Positions 49,459-59,879 of a DNA stretch of 64,000 nt are shown here, one piece after another (position 1 is the first letter of the stretch; each line of letters starts with the position of its first letter). Under the pieces are notes generated by a model. It was not told the origin of the DNA. It ran no database searches and saw only the letters and a program-made list of their open reading frames with translations. The position numbers and the translations under genes are program-made. The stretch spans positions 13,320,171 through 13,384,170 of the forward strand of contig NC_061133.1 of NCBI RefSeq assembly GCF_905220365.1, given 5' to 3'. The stretch comes from Vanessa cardui. Lineage: Eukaryota > Arthropoda > Insecta > Lepidoptera > Nymphalidae.

Positions 49459-51399
49459 TAATTATACTTTTGTGCTCTTATTGCGACAACAGTGGGATGG
49501 AACAGAAGGCAACATCTCAATGAACGATTTTAACTGTGCGACTTCTACTTCACCAGATTTATTATGAGTATGAAGAGCTTTTTTGCTTTCCCAAGCGGTA
49601 TTCAGAAAATTATTGGCATTTTCGATAGCGTATCTTAAAGACATTTGAGATAAGTTTAGGGTCTTAAGCAAAAGGCAATATCACACTGTATCACACTCAA
49701 TCTATCAATCGGCCTCTTTTTAGCACATGACAGTAGGAAATCTTTGTGTCTTTTGTCACAACCTAATTCCCAATAGTTTTCAAGGATATTAGCCTGATCA
49801 TCTTCAGTAAATTTATTTGAACATGAGTTACCACATCTTTTATTCCTACAAGGATGAGATTGCACAGATTTCCCTACAGCAACTTCGCGATTTTTTTTTG
49901 ATAAAGGACGTTCCGGTAAAGGTTTTATTTTCCTGTATCCTCTTTGACCAACAATCGTCTCTTGAGGTGACTCATGTCCATCCGAATCACTGGACGATGA
50001 GGCGGGCTTCCATGAGTATTCACTATCAATGCAGGCATTATTGTCGTAGATATCCAAAGACTTCCCGTTTAGTTCAGCTTGGTCAAAAATGAACTGGTGC
50101 TAGGCTGTATTAATAAGAGACTCTCTTCGGGATGTTTTTAACAAAGTAGGAATACTCACTGTTGCGTTACAGTATATTTACAACAATATTATGTATATTC
50201 ACAATAACATTGATCACTTTCAGTGATAATCATTGTATGTGCACTAGGAGTAAGGATAAGCTTATAACGTCAAGCTCAAACGACTCCGCAAAGTCAATAA
50301 ATCCTTCTTGGGGCAAGGTATCCGTATGTATAATAAAATTCCGCAGACATTTTTAACTTTGCCGTTTCGTAAATTCAAATTGTTTGTAAGAAATACATGG
50401 TTAGAAAAAGCGTATTATTCGATACAAGATTTTACAGATGATAAAAAAGCGTGGAGTTAATACCTGTTGACTTCCAAGCAGGATATATTAATTTAAATAA
50501 TTGTATTTGAGTAACATGACTTTGTATTTTTTAAATTTTAACTACTGATTTTCTTGCCGGTTCTTGTCGGAAGAATCTACTTTCCGATGATAGCTTTACT
50601 TAATTGTAAAATGACGATTCAAAAGTGCTTGTAAAAGCCTACTTGAATAAAGTTTATTTTGATTTCATTTGATTTGATCAATGCAATCAGGATCCCCTAA
50701 ATTAGTTTGATCATAATTTGTTATATCTTCTTGTGCAATTTCATTTTGATTATCTAAATCCATTAAAGTATAAGAATTTACAGTGTCAGAATCACTATAA
50801 TCAACAAGTTTATTTAGAGTTATTGTTATACGTGGATTGGTATTTTGCTCAGAATTTAAAACGGTATTAGACCATGATGTCGTCACAGTTAGTGTAGGAT
50901 CTATATTAATATCGTTGTTACTGCCTGTTAGCAAGAATGGATCAAGAACTAAAGCCTCTGCATCTTGCTGTATGTTCTCGGGAAAAGCAGTTTCATGATA
51001 GCTTTTTTTCTGCGGGGAGTGGTGATATTAGCTGTAACAAATAAGAGAAGTCTTAAAAAGAATCGCATGATGTAAAACATATAAACGGACGGACAAAGTT
51101 TTAGTAAAAAAAGTGTGCTCACTAACCTATTAAGAACCCGTCTTTGAGAGATCGTTAAGGAATTTTCTGTCATCCACTCTTTGTTTCTTTAATTAAACTT
51201 AGGTAAAATAGAGACCATTCTCGTATAAAAGAGAATGGCCTGACTTAACTATTTTTTTAACCAATACTAATCTAACACATCAACAATTAAAATGGGAGAA
51301 CAATATTACAGGCAATAAATTGTAGGCATATTACATTTTTCTTGCATTCATTTAAAAAAATTAAAATACAATACATACCTTAGCTGCTGAAGTCGACAT
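49459..51399 (-). pseudogene. Degenerate intron-containing transposase-like gene inside the transposon
   Basis: Read on the minus strand, candidate exons are: 51379-51399 (MSTSAAK, then GTATGT donor); 51127-51176 (WMTENSLTISQRRVLNR); a block from 51009 down to about 50681 (acidic, ending DPDCID); a piece near 50240-50340; and 50099 to about 49690. The last block carries HPCRNKRCGNSCSNKFTEDD and ENYWELGCDKRHKDFLLSCA. A further block at 49462-49671, in another frame, has LPSVPSHCCRNKSTK. The cysteine cluster and the PSH-CR motif recall multi-copy insect transposon proteins I cannot name. Frames between exons 2 and 3 do not join, stops are present, a family D insertion interrupts it, and no catalytic core is visible. 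Confidence 0.6.
50341..50680 (+). repeat. Family D insertion inside the transposon gene
   Basis: It starts CCGCAGACATTTTTAACTTT, as at 19215, and ends TTGAATAAAGTTTATTTTGA followed by a TTTGATTTGAT tail. It interrupts the acidic block of the minus-strand gene: open sequence ending near 50681 resumes at about 50340. No convincing target duplication is visible. Confidence 0.85.
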
Positions 51400-51495
51400 T
51401 GCTTTTTTATTTGATAAATGTTTGAGCTTCTTATTTGCAGTACACTTATAACTCAATTAATTCAAGTACTACACAATAAAAAACACTATTTAAAA

Positions 51496-51568
51496 CGTTA
51501 ATTTTACGATTCAAATATGCTTGTAAAAGCCCACTTGAACAAAGTTTATTTTGATTTTGATTATTTGT
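51496..51568 (+). repeat. Family D 3' tail fragment
   Basis: ACGATTCAAATATGCTTGTA, AGCCCACTTGAACAAAGTTT and ATTTTGATTTTGATTATTT are the last 70 bp of family D with its tail. It lies between the first candidate exon and the foldback. Confidence 0.7.
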
Positions 51569-51601
51569 AATTATGAGTGAAACTATTTTTTTAACCACAA
51601 T

Positions 51602-51733
51602 GGATTTTTAGGATTATTAGGATGCAACTAACAGCGTTTCAAAGGGAACGATGTTAGTTGCATCCTAATAATCCTAAAAATCCTAAAAAATAACATCGTT
51701 CCCTTTGGAACGCTGTTAGTTGCATCCTAATAA
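51602..51733. repeat. Compound foldback with two overlapping inverted repeats
   Basis: The inner pair 51602-51630 and 51655-51683 (starting GGATTTTTAGGATTATTAGG) is perfect over 29 bp. A second pair, 51614-51656 and 51691-51733, matches over 43 bp with one mismatch. The shared left segment can pair with either partner, so two alternative hairpins are possible. Confidence 0.88.
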
Positions 51734-51799
51734 CTTTCGTGGAAATAAATATGTCACGACAGGTTTCTTTATAGTAAGCGCCTTACGATCAAGGACTAA

Positions 51800-51886
51800 T
51801 GTCGGTTGCGATAATAAGTAGGGTCGCTTGCGCTAAAAAAATCGGTCATTAGTCAAATAAGATAAAAATGCCTATTGTCGCTTACG
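51800..51886. repeat. Subterminal motif cluster of the transposon
   Basis: Three copies of a TGTCGSTTRCG-like 10-11-mer lie at 51800-51810, 51823-51832 and 51876-51886. The inverted counterpart CGCAACCGACA lies at 48739-48749 near the other end. Such repeats inside transposon ends often act as transposase binding sites; that role is inferred here. Confidence 0.55.
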
Positions 51887-52049
51887 TTAAGACTTTAAAA
51901 ACGTATGTATTCACGATAATTTTAGCATTTGCTATAACTTTGTAACGGTTTTTTTTCTGAGGAAATTATTAACAGGGATCGGTCCGTTACGGTTTAAAAT
52001 ATTAGTATCAATAAAAAACGATTTTTCGACAAAAGTACTTACGATAATT

Positions 52050-52065
52050 TGGCGGTAATGGCTCG
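52050..52065 (-). repeat. Right terminal inverted repeat of the transposon
   Basis: TGGCGGTAATGGCTCG is the reverse complement of the left end with one mismatch. It is followed directly by ATAT and resumed E1 sequence. Confidence 0.78.
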
Positions 52066-52246
52066 ATATAATATTAGACACATCTAAAATTATCAGTGTT
52101 TCTTAATTATATTGTTAATGTATTATATACAAAAACCTTCCCCTAGAATCACTGTATCTATTTAAAAAACCGCATCAAAATCCAAATCTACGCATACATA
52201 GAAACTGACAGCGGTAAGCGACTTTGTTTTATATTATGTAATAAAG
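52066..52246 (+). repeat. Family E1 repeat, right part split by the transposon
   Basis: It resumes with CATCTAAAATTATCAGTG, then AAAACCTTCCCCTAGAATCA, CGCATCAAAATCC and the end TTTATATTATGTAATAAA. With the left part at 48656 it makes one E1 element. Confidence 0.75.
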
Positions 52247-52611
52247 AGTCTATATTATACAACTTTTTATTATATATGTTTATTATACGGCTTTTAATTT
52301 TTTAATGTTACACAAAACAATATTACGATGGAACACAATAAACAATAGCCATATTAATGTGCTGCATAAAGCGATGACCGTAAGTGTTCCACCCCGGAGG
52401 TAGAAATGGCAATGAAAGATGATAGATGCTGGAGCAACGCCGGGGTATCCGATAAGGATGACCTTTGGGCAGCTAATTTCCTCTCAGCGAGATAACGGTT
52501 CACTTTGTAAAGCATTTATTCATTATTTATACCATCCTGGCGCCCGTTGATAGATTATTAGTATTATTACGTTGGTAATAATTATGCGTCAGTACATTTA
52601 TGTTATACTAG

Positions 52612-52700
52612 TTGGCACCGCGACTTCGCTTGCGTTTCAATTAGGAATTAAATTGTTTATCCCTTGTAATTTAAGTTAACTACACTATAACAGATACAAA
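52612..52700 (+). repeat. E-type repeat head fragment
   Basis: TAGTTGGCACCGCGACTTCG and CTTGCGTTTCAATTAGG match the head of the E families. The rest is not recognisable. Confidence 0.4.
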
Positions 52701-52854
52701 CTTGAAATTTGCCAGTTATACTCCTGATAGGGTGTAGAATAAGAACGGATTGTATGAAACTTTACCTCTAAGGGGGTAAAACGGTAATTGAAAGTTTTAT
52801 AAATTTCGCCTGACTAAAGCCGCACATAGAGTTATTATATGTAACAATACATAG

Positions 52855-53032
52855 TTGTCGCCCACTGCTTTGCTCGCGTCTACAGGGTTGGTAGCCATGT
52901 GTTAGGCAAAAATGTCCTACCTTGGCGATCAAATTTGTCACGTCAAATTCGGTTCATTGGTTTGGTGAAAGAACGACAGACAGACAGACAGAATTACTTT
53001 TACATGTATAATACTAGTATATATATAGTATA
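52855..53032 (+). repeat. Family E2 repeat
   Basis: GTCGCCCACTGCTTTGCTCG, CATGTGTTAGGCAAAAATG, CAAATTCGGTTCATTGGTTT and GACAGACAGACAGACAGAAT are well kept. The end TATAATACTAGTATATA leads straight into a TA microsatellite. Confidence 0.65.
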
Positions 53033-53038
53033 TACTAG

Positions 53039-53070
<32 letters not shown>

Positions 53071-53073
53071 TAT
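53013..53073. repeat. TA-rich microsatellite
   Basis: Alternating TA interrupted by ACTAGTATA and ATG, about 60 bp, growing out of the 3' end of the E2 copy. The 87-codon open frame across it is an artefact. Confidence 0.8.
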
Positions 53074-54029
53074 GTCTCTTTATCTTACGAAAGATCATTA
53101 AGGAAATGTATGAGAACGCTATTGATCGATCTAGCCATTTAGCACAACTCGAGACCCTTTAACGGCGTGTCACGTATTAGTCGATGTGTCCCACTTACTA
53201 TTTAAAAGTACCAGCGCCATATTAAGCTTGGTCTGTCATAACTGTACAGAACGGTACCACTCTCATCGAACTATATAGACTTTGTGTTAAAAACTAGACG
53301 TCGAGTTTCCCTTTTAAGTTCTTCCTGCTAACCCTCAATGATAACGGTACCACCGTTACCACTCGTGCGCAATTAGATCTTAGCGGTGAATGAAGGAAAA
53401 AGTTGTACAGTATCGCAGGTAAGTACACTTGCAGTATCAGTTGCGATATGTGTTGGGATAAATAGATTAAACTGTAATCATTTTATCCGAGTTATTACAC
53501 TTTTTGGACGTACTACCAATCGTAAACGTACCTTAGAATAGAAATGTCACTTATTTCTTTCTATAAGATTTATTTAAGTTTAGTGGTGCCGTGACCTACG
53601 TAGGTCAAGTTAAATAAAACTTTTGATAATTTTTCTATAATACCGTGTAGATTAAATCCTGAAACAGAATTTTAATTTTAACCGACAAATCTCGCAGACT
53701 CTAATACAGGGTACCATATAATCAAGTATATACAATTTTATTAATTCTTGAACATGGATTTATATATTTTAAATAATTTAACATATACGTAACGGAAGTG
53801 TACCGAACGTCTGCATCTTATACGAAATGCGAAATTCTTGAAATATCTGCCAACGTCCAGCAAACAAAAAAATTCTCATTTGACATTTACAGTACCGAGA
53901 ACGGCACAATTAAACTTGATCACTTAAGCAAATTCGTGTAATTTTTGGTGGAAAACGTTAAAACGTAAAACTGCTCTTGAGCCAGTGATCTTATTTTTTT
54001 ATGATGATATCTCCTCTTATGTGTTATAT

Positions 54030-54226
54030 ACTAGTAGATGAACGCGGCTTCGCTGTCGTTTTAGAGTGTTAGTTGTCATGTGTCAGGAAAAAAAGGAGCC
54101 CGGTCCTTGCTTGGAGATCAATTTTGCTACATACCAAATTTCCTCAAATTCGGTTCAGCGGTATGATCGTGAAAGAACGACAGGCAGACAAAATTACTTT
54201 CACATTTATAATATTAATATAGATTA
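54030..54226 (+). repeat. Family E2 repeat
   Basis: GCGGCTTCGCTGTCGTTTTA, TCATGTGTCAGG, ACATACCAAATTTCCTCAAA, GATCGTGAAAGAACGACAGG and TAATATTAATATAGATT are in family order. A fairly complete copy. Confidence 0.65.
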
Positions 54227-55227
54227 ACAATTATATGGTCTTCATTTCAAGTAGGTTGAACTACGGTCAGTTTTTTCCTTTCAATAGTCTAGTCGGGCCC
54301 ACTGTTCCTTGTACGATTGTACTCATTCAGCCTATGAAGTCCTTATAAAGAAAGTTACTGTGACTTTATACTGGCGAGCCATCGCTTTTTCTCTGCTCCT
54401 AAATAGCGTTACGCCAGATTCTCGAAAATTAACAGCTCTTTGAACGGTATTGCCGTTATATGAAGTAAAAATAATCAGCACAGTGTTGCCATTTGAAGCG
54501 AAATCGTTTCTTAGCAAATAAGATATCGACCGCCTCACTCTTGACATTTTATTGACATACATATATGACTGGAATCCAGATATAATTATTAATTAAGGAG
54601 TATTATAGTACTCCAAACACTCTTTAGATATAGCTTAAAACGTTATATGTATGTTTTGATTAACAGTACTTCACTGTTTACTAAACGTTGATAAAACTTG
54701 TAACGTGTTTTTCAATTATCGTATTCGTCGTTTTTTTTATCGAACGACAATTTCTGGCAATTGCTTCACGTTACCAGTAATTTGTCTAAATTGAACGATT
54801 AAACACAATAAAACTATAACAGAGAGTGGCAACACCGAAAATCGATTAGCTGCGCATGCGCCGCCGTTTTTACACGATATTCCGAGTGGAATTTAATGTT
54901 AATGTGATTACACTGAATTTACGTTTATAAGTAAACAATGGTGTGATAGAGCCGACAGAAAAGTCTACCCATAGTGTCCTCGGTATACCGGCGACCCTTT
55001 GTTCACAGACTGGATCGGGTATATGAAACGATCTCACGAATTCATCCCTTTATTTTCGTGGTCACTGAGATAGTATATTTGTACTATGTTGGTTTTGTTA
55101 CTAATAAAAAATTTAATACAGGAGCTGTCGATGTTGGTGATTTATATTTGACGTTGTAAATACGAGTAGACTTTTCTAAAGATTTACTTAGTTTAACGGC
55201 TTTTATACAAACCTGTCCAAGTAAGTT

Positions 55228-55395
55228 ATTAACTGATTAGCAATAATTACTATTGTTGTATTCCGGCTTAAAGCTTGATTGAGCAAGTATTACTGCAGGC
55301 ACAAAGGACAACATCCTAATTCCCTAGTTTGGTGACGACATTGACATGTAGGGAATTGTTAATGTCTCCTACAGATGCCAATTCACCTACATATA
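55228..55395 (+). mobile_element. Family B repeat, diverged
   Basis: TATTGTTGTATTCCGGCTTA, GAGCAAGTATTACTGCAGGC, ACATCCTAATTCCCTAGTTT and GGTGACGACATTGACATGTA follow the order. Both ends are missing. Confidence 0.6.
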
Positions 55396-56034
55396 AATAA
55401 AACAAAAGGTTACATGAATAGAAAATAACAATGGCCTACTCCACTGAAGTTAAACGTAAAATTTGTTTTAAATCATGTAAAACAGTTAAACGATTAATTA
55501 AACTTGCTAGTTAAACGGATGTAACGAAATATTATAATACGTTTTGTGAATAAAGAGGAAAAGAGTACAGAAAACAGAAATCAAAATAGGTAAATAACAT
55601 ATGATTTATGTAGAATTTATGTCCCATAGTGTAAACACCACTTAAACGAATTAAAGTCATTGGAATTTCAAAACCAACAATAGCAAATGTATGTCGTAAA
55701 GATTATGACATCGCGAGGAACAGCGCTCAAATAACACTGCCGAGACTTCAAGGAGGCATTGTTCGTGATTTACAACTCTCCTACCGACAGACAACTGTTG
55801 TATTGTGTTAAATAGGTCATATATTTATATGTATTTCGGATATTATGTTGCAACTATTTGACATATCCCGTAGACCGTAGAATGTAATATATAAACGCAA
55901 AACTATTGTATTCTACGTTATTACAAATACATATATATGCAGTTTTACATATTTATGGAAAAATCGTTTAACATTTTCTGTGCAGCAAGCCAATAAATGT
56001 TTATATTTATGTAACTTTAGCTTGAATTAAATGT

Positions 56035-56263
56035 AGGTGGACTGGCATATCACCGTTGGGAAGTGGTGACCACAGCTCACAGAATCTGTAAGGAATGTTA
56101 ACCCACCTTACACTGCCCATGCGCACCCAACTTTGGAAGTCAAGATTACGTTACGTCCCGAAACCGAAATACGATTATAATAAAATTGGCGGTAGAATAG
56201 TGCGGTAGTGATGAGTTGGTGGTGCCCAAACGGGATTGAACAAAGCCCCATCACCAAGTAAAA
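56035..56263 (-). mobile_element. Family B repeat, diverged, minus orientation
   Basis: GTTGGGAAGTGGTGACCAC, CGCACCCAACTTTGG, TTGGCGGTAGAATAGTGC and ACAAAGCCCCATCACCAAGT are recognisable. The CTGGCTCACTCACCC part is deleted. Confidence 0.65.
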
Positions 56264-57007
56264 CACCAACATTATCTAAATTGTTGATAGTCCTTACGAA
56301 ATTGCATATATTTTTTATTCGATTAGCTTTTTTCGTATCCAAAAGTGCCTAATGGAATAAATAAAATCATGATACTGAAATTGTTTTAACGTGTCATTCC
56401 ATTGGCAATATCTGACGAGACCGTTTTATTTCGTATATATAGACGTTCCTCCCTGTAACGTAACATTAGCCTAGTTTTTCAACATTATAGCGCTATTCTT
56501 GTGAACTATATAGGTCGTGCTTGCGTTCGGAAACCAAACGGCGTGCGTTCCATTTGTGTGATCTACAACCAGATTAATGGACGTTGGATCATTACGTATT
56601 GTCTATTTCGAATTATATTATTCTAATTGGTTTTTCAATAAAGGTTTTATTGGCTGATTATTGGGTCACCAGTACGCATCTAACTATTTGTACTGTCATC
56701 CCTCATGAGAAAGGTGAAAGGTCAGAACGCACTCCTTCATTAATTTGTATTAATTATATGTTAGAATTAAGGTTGTATTCATTATATGTTTGTTCATGAA
56801 ACGCAATCTTACTGATATTAAAAACGGGAGTTTGGATGAATAAAAGTCTGTTACGTAAGGTCGCATCGGACTTTTTGCAGAGAGATAGATTACAGTCTGG
56901 AATCTATTCCCTGTGTCACTTCGGTTAGTTTCTCCTTTTTCAAATTTGAAAAAATTGTATTTATTCCATCCCAACTTAACCATGTTTAATGGATGAATTA
57001 AAAAAAA

Positions 57008-57145
57008 ATAACCAATATCCTGCCTTGGGACTGAGCCTTACCTTATGCCAAATTTCAAAAATCGCTTTTATTGTTTTAGCCTTGAAAGAGAAACAGATGT
57101 ACAGAGTCACTTTCGAATTGTAATATTTGTATAGATATAAATCTG
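57008..57145 (+). repeat. Decayed family E2 repeat
   Basis: CCTTATGCCAAATTTCAAAA, AGCCTTGAAAGAGAAACAGA, GTACAGAGTCACTTTCG and TTGTATAGATAT follow the E2 tail. Confidence 0.5.
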
Positions 57146-57505
57146 CAAATAAAAAGAAAGCGCGTGAAATCTAACACAAGTTAACCTGAGCCTCCACATT
57201 CGTCGCGCTGACTCAGATATGACGAAGTGTGTGATTCACTTAACAAATTCCAACAAAATGGCGGACGAATATCAGCTGATTTGAAAAATAAAGGAGTCGA
57301 GTCAATAACCTTGCTGGACAATGGACTCTTAAGATTTAGGTTTCACGTTAAGTTTATATAATGTACGAGTGAGTAGCTGTTGTTAATTTTAAAACTCGCA
57401 TCATACATTGAGAATATTCTTCATAGAATAAAATTAAGAAAATATAGAGGAGCTTACATAATTTTCGTTTCGAAGTTTAAATTATATTTTCTGCATATAA
57501 ATATT

Positions 57506-57689
57506 GGACAACATCACATACATTACTCTGATCCCAATGTAAGTAGCTAAAGCACTTGGTTTATGGAAAATCAGAAGTAACGACAGTACCACAAACACCC
57601 AAGACAACAAAACTAATGAATTCCCTACATTGACTCGGCCGGAAATCGAATCCGGGACCTCGGAGTGGCGTACCCATGAAAACCGCTGA
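57506..57689 (-). mobile_element. Family C SINE, minus orientation, head truncated
   Basis: It reads GGACAACATCACATACATTA, CTCTGATCCCAATGTAAGTA, CACAAACACCCAAGACAACA, the reverse box B GGAAATCGAATCCGGGACC and GGAGTGGCGTACCCATGAAA. The outermost head with box A is lost. The 63-codon open frame here is run-through. Confidence 0.82.
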
Positions 57690-58765
57690 ATTTAAACTGG
57701 CCCACTGCAACACCATTTCTGTAAGACAGTTTTTTGATATTATCTGGTACATTATTTGATTGCTTGTGACGAGAACATCTACAAGCGTACGTTTATTTAT
57801 CGGAGCTTAACGACTGGTGATCAATATCCCATTAAAATCAAACGAGTACCACACTCACCATTATAGCTCCTAAATTAGTACGACATGGTTCCGTAAACTA
57901 TAGCCCAAATGTTTCACTGCTCGGTAAAGTTTCCTGTCCTATTATGAAGGTTTTTAGTTTGATCCAACACGATGTTCTTCTGTCGCTTGGTTATAAAATG
58001 TAACAGAACTGTGCTGGGTAAAGCTCCTGGATTCTACGCGTTTTGGTCATGCCTATTGAAGTTATATATATCATACTAGCGATTCCCCTCAGCTTCGTAC
58101 AGGTATATAATTAAAGAAAACATATAGAAATCAGGAATAATATACGTATCTGCTGGTGGTTTTTCTTATTGGATATTTTTTTTTCCGGAGATTAACCACA
58201 AAAAACAGAACAATTTTATTTTATATTTTTATAATATTTTAATTAATTTCCTATTAATTGATTATCTAAAAAAACGACAATTATTCCAGTAGAACATATT
58301 GGTCCTGAGATATTAATATTCCGAGGATTATTCTGATTCTGATTCGACAACATTAGTTAGAAAAGCATTCACATCGGTTTATCTACTTAAAATACAGATA
58401 ATTATACAAATAATGATAGTTATTTATAAATTGAAATAATTCTTAGAAAAACTATTTAAATGTATAAGGATTATATTTCCGCCAGATGTCTCTGTTTTGT
58501 ATAACTGCACGCGAGTGTTATTAGTTTGTTTGTTTGTTATTAACTTCACGACGCATGCGCAGATGGGTCTGTTTTTATTCGATTTGATAGAGGGTCTGTA
58601 GGGCTGTCAAATCATTCTGTCAATTATTTATATTTGTTTACGTTCAAAAAAAAAACTTCCTTGCAATATAAGATAAATCTTTCTATAACACGTTATATGA
58701 TAATTGAATTGAAATTGAATGATAATTTAATTTACTATAGTCTTTAAACCACGTCCCGCCACTGG

Positions 58766-59070
58766 GCCCAGATGGTCCAATGGTATGGTATGGAGCGCGT
58801 GCATCGTAACCAATGATTGCAGGTTCAAACCCAAGCAAGCACCACTGAATATTCATGTGCTTAATTTGTATTTATGAATTCATCTCGGTTTTGGCGGTGA
58901 AGGAGAACACTGTGAAAAACCCAGCTTTTTCTAATTTCATAGAAATTCTGAAAAATGTGTATTCCACCAACTCGTATTGGAACAAGGTGTAGAATATGAT
59001 CCAAAACTTCTCCTCAAAAGGAGAGGAGGCCTTAGCCCAGCAGTAGGAAATTTAAAGGTTGTTATTGTTG
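58766..59070 (+). mobile_element. Family A tRNA-derived SINE, full length, diverged
   Basis: The head GCCCAGATGGTCCAATGG has an extra GTATG-type duplication before GAGCGCGTGCATCGTAACC. Box B reads GCAGGTTCAAACCCAAGC. The body and the end CCTTAGCCCAGCAGTAGGAA with TTTAAAGG are present. An older copy than 32480. Confidence 0.82.
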
Positions 59071-59591
59071 TTTAAACAGTACGTATGTTTCGTCATTAAG
59101 ATACTGGCAACCCTATCGAAGGGTTTACTTTGTGTCGTCAAAGTGTTAAGTTTGAAACTTTTAATGTTAAGCCCGTAAAGGTTTCTATATTTGGTCCTAG
59201 GGGCGTGTTCTTTCAGGAATCCGTGAACCAGCTTATGAAGGATGTTATGATCGTAAAATATAGTTGACATTATGAAACATTGTGGTATTACAATTCCGAG
59301 AAAAGTTCGTTAACCTTTAGTTTGACGTATAATTTAACCATTTTCCTTTATTAATGAAATCCGAATTGTATTATTTATAGAAATTGTCTGTTTCGTTAAT
59401 TGACGTCATTTTAATTGTTTTACAAAATTCATATTATGGAATTATATAATCAAACAGGATAAAAGTTATACAAACATATATTTAAGCCAGAAATACTACA
59501 GAAAATATTTTGAAACATATTTATTTTCGCTAAGCTGAGTCGAAATTTAATTGATTGCGACTATACTAACAATCATACAAAAAAATATATC

Positions 59592-59834
59592 AAATAAACT
59601 TAATTCAAGTAGGCTTTTTACAAGCACTTTTGAATCGTCATTTAACAACTATCTTAAGTGAGGCTACCACCGGTTCGGAAGGTAGATTCTACCGAGAAGA
59701 ACCGGCAAGAAACTCAGTAGTTACTCTTTTTCAACATTTAAAAAATACAAAGTCATGTTAGTCAATACAATTATTTAAATTAATATATCCTGCTTGGAAG
59801 TCAATAGGTATTAACTCCACGCTTTTTATCATCT
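59592..59834 (-). repeat. Family D repeat, minus orientation, 45 bp before integrin exon
   Basis: It reads AAATAAACTTAATTCAAGTA, AGCACTTTTGAATCGTCATT, ACCACCGGTTCGGAAGGTAG, GAAGAACCGGCAAGAAACTC and CCACGCTTTTTATCATCT. Well conserved. It ends just short of the polypyrimidine tract of the acceptor at 59879. Confidence 0.85.
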
Positions 59835-59879
59835 ATTATATATATAGTACATGTACTTAATGTTGTCAATTTGTTCCAG

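Larger units (their letters stand above)
48717..52065. mobile_element. 3.35-kb DNA transposon with inverted ends and ATAT target duplication, defective
   Basis: The ends read CGAGCCTTTACCGCCA at 48717-48732 and its reverse partner at 52050-52065 (one mismatch in 16), with weaker similarity further in. ATAT flanks both sides (48713-48716 and 52066-52069). Joining the two flanks with one ATAT gives an E1 repeat of the same length as the copy at 44212, which supports a 4-bp duplication. An 11-bp motif resembling CGCAACCGACA recurs near the ends. Inside are minus-strand relics of a spliced transposase-like gene, a family D insertion and a foldback sequence. The 4-bp duplication suggests a superfamily such as Sola, but I cannot confirm that. 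No intact transposase is present. Confidence 0.78.
34588..59879 (+). other. 25.3-kb integrin intron
   Basis: It has a GTGAGT donor and a TTTGTTCCAG acceptor. The listed contents include family A at 35729, 37374, 38398 and 58766; family B at 37085, 44588, 45201, 55228 and 56035; E1 and E2 copies; the 48717-52065 transposon; family C at 57506; and family D at 59592. I see no gene or assignable repeat in 34790-35720, 36020-37080, 37620-38390, 38470-44200, 44820-45090, 45680-45870, 46070-47490, 47680-48640, 52260-52600, 53180-54020, 54240-55220, 55400-56030, 56270-57000, 57150-57500 or 57700-58760. GC-rich patches at 42331 and 48427 stand out. Confidence 0.85.

Noticed and set aside
49817..50092. 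91-codon plus-strand open frame
   Set aside because: It is antisense to the better supported cysteine-rich minus-strand block of the transposon relic.
50665..50934. Independent small acidic-protein gene
   Set aside because: The frame continues upstream to a CCCCGCAG acceptor and is cut off by a family D insertion, so it is part of the transposon pseudogene.
54332..54562. 76-codon minus-strand open frame with a repeated GNTV motif
   Set aside because: The motif repeat is minor. There is no family I recognise, no upstream promoter signal and no repeat match; left as unassigned intron.
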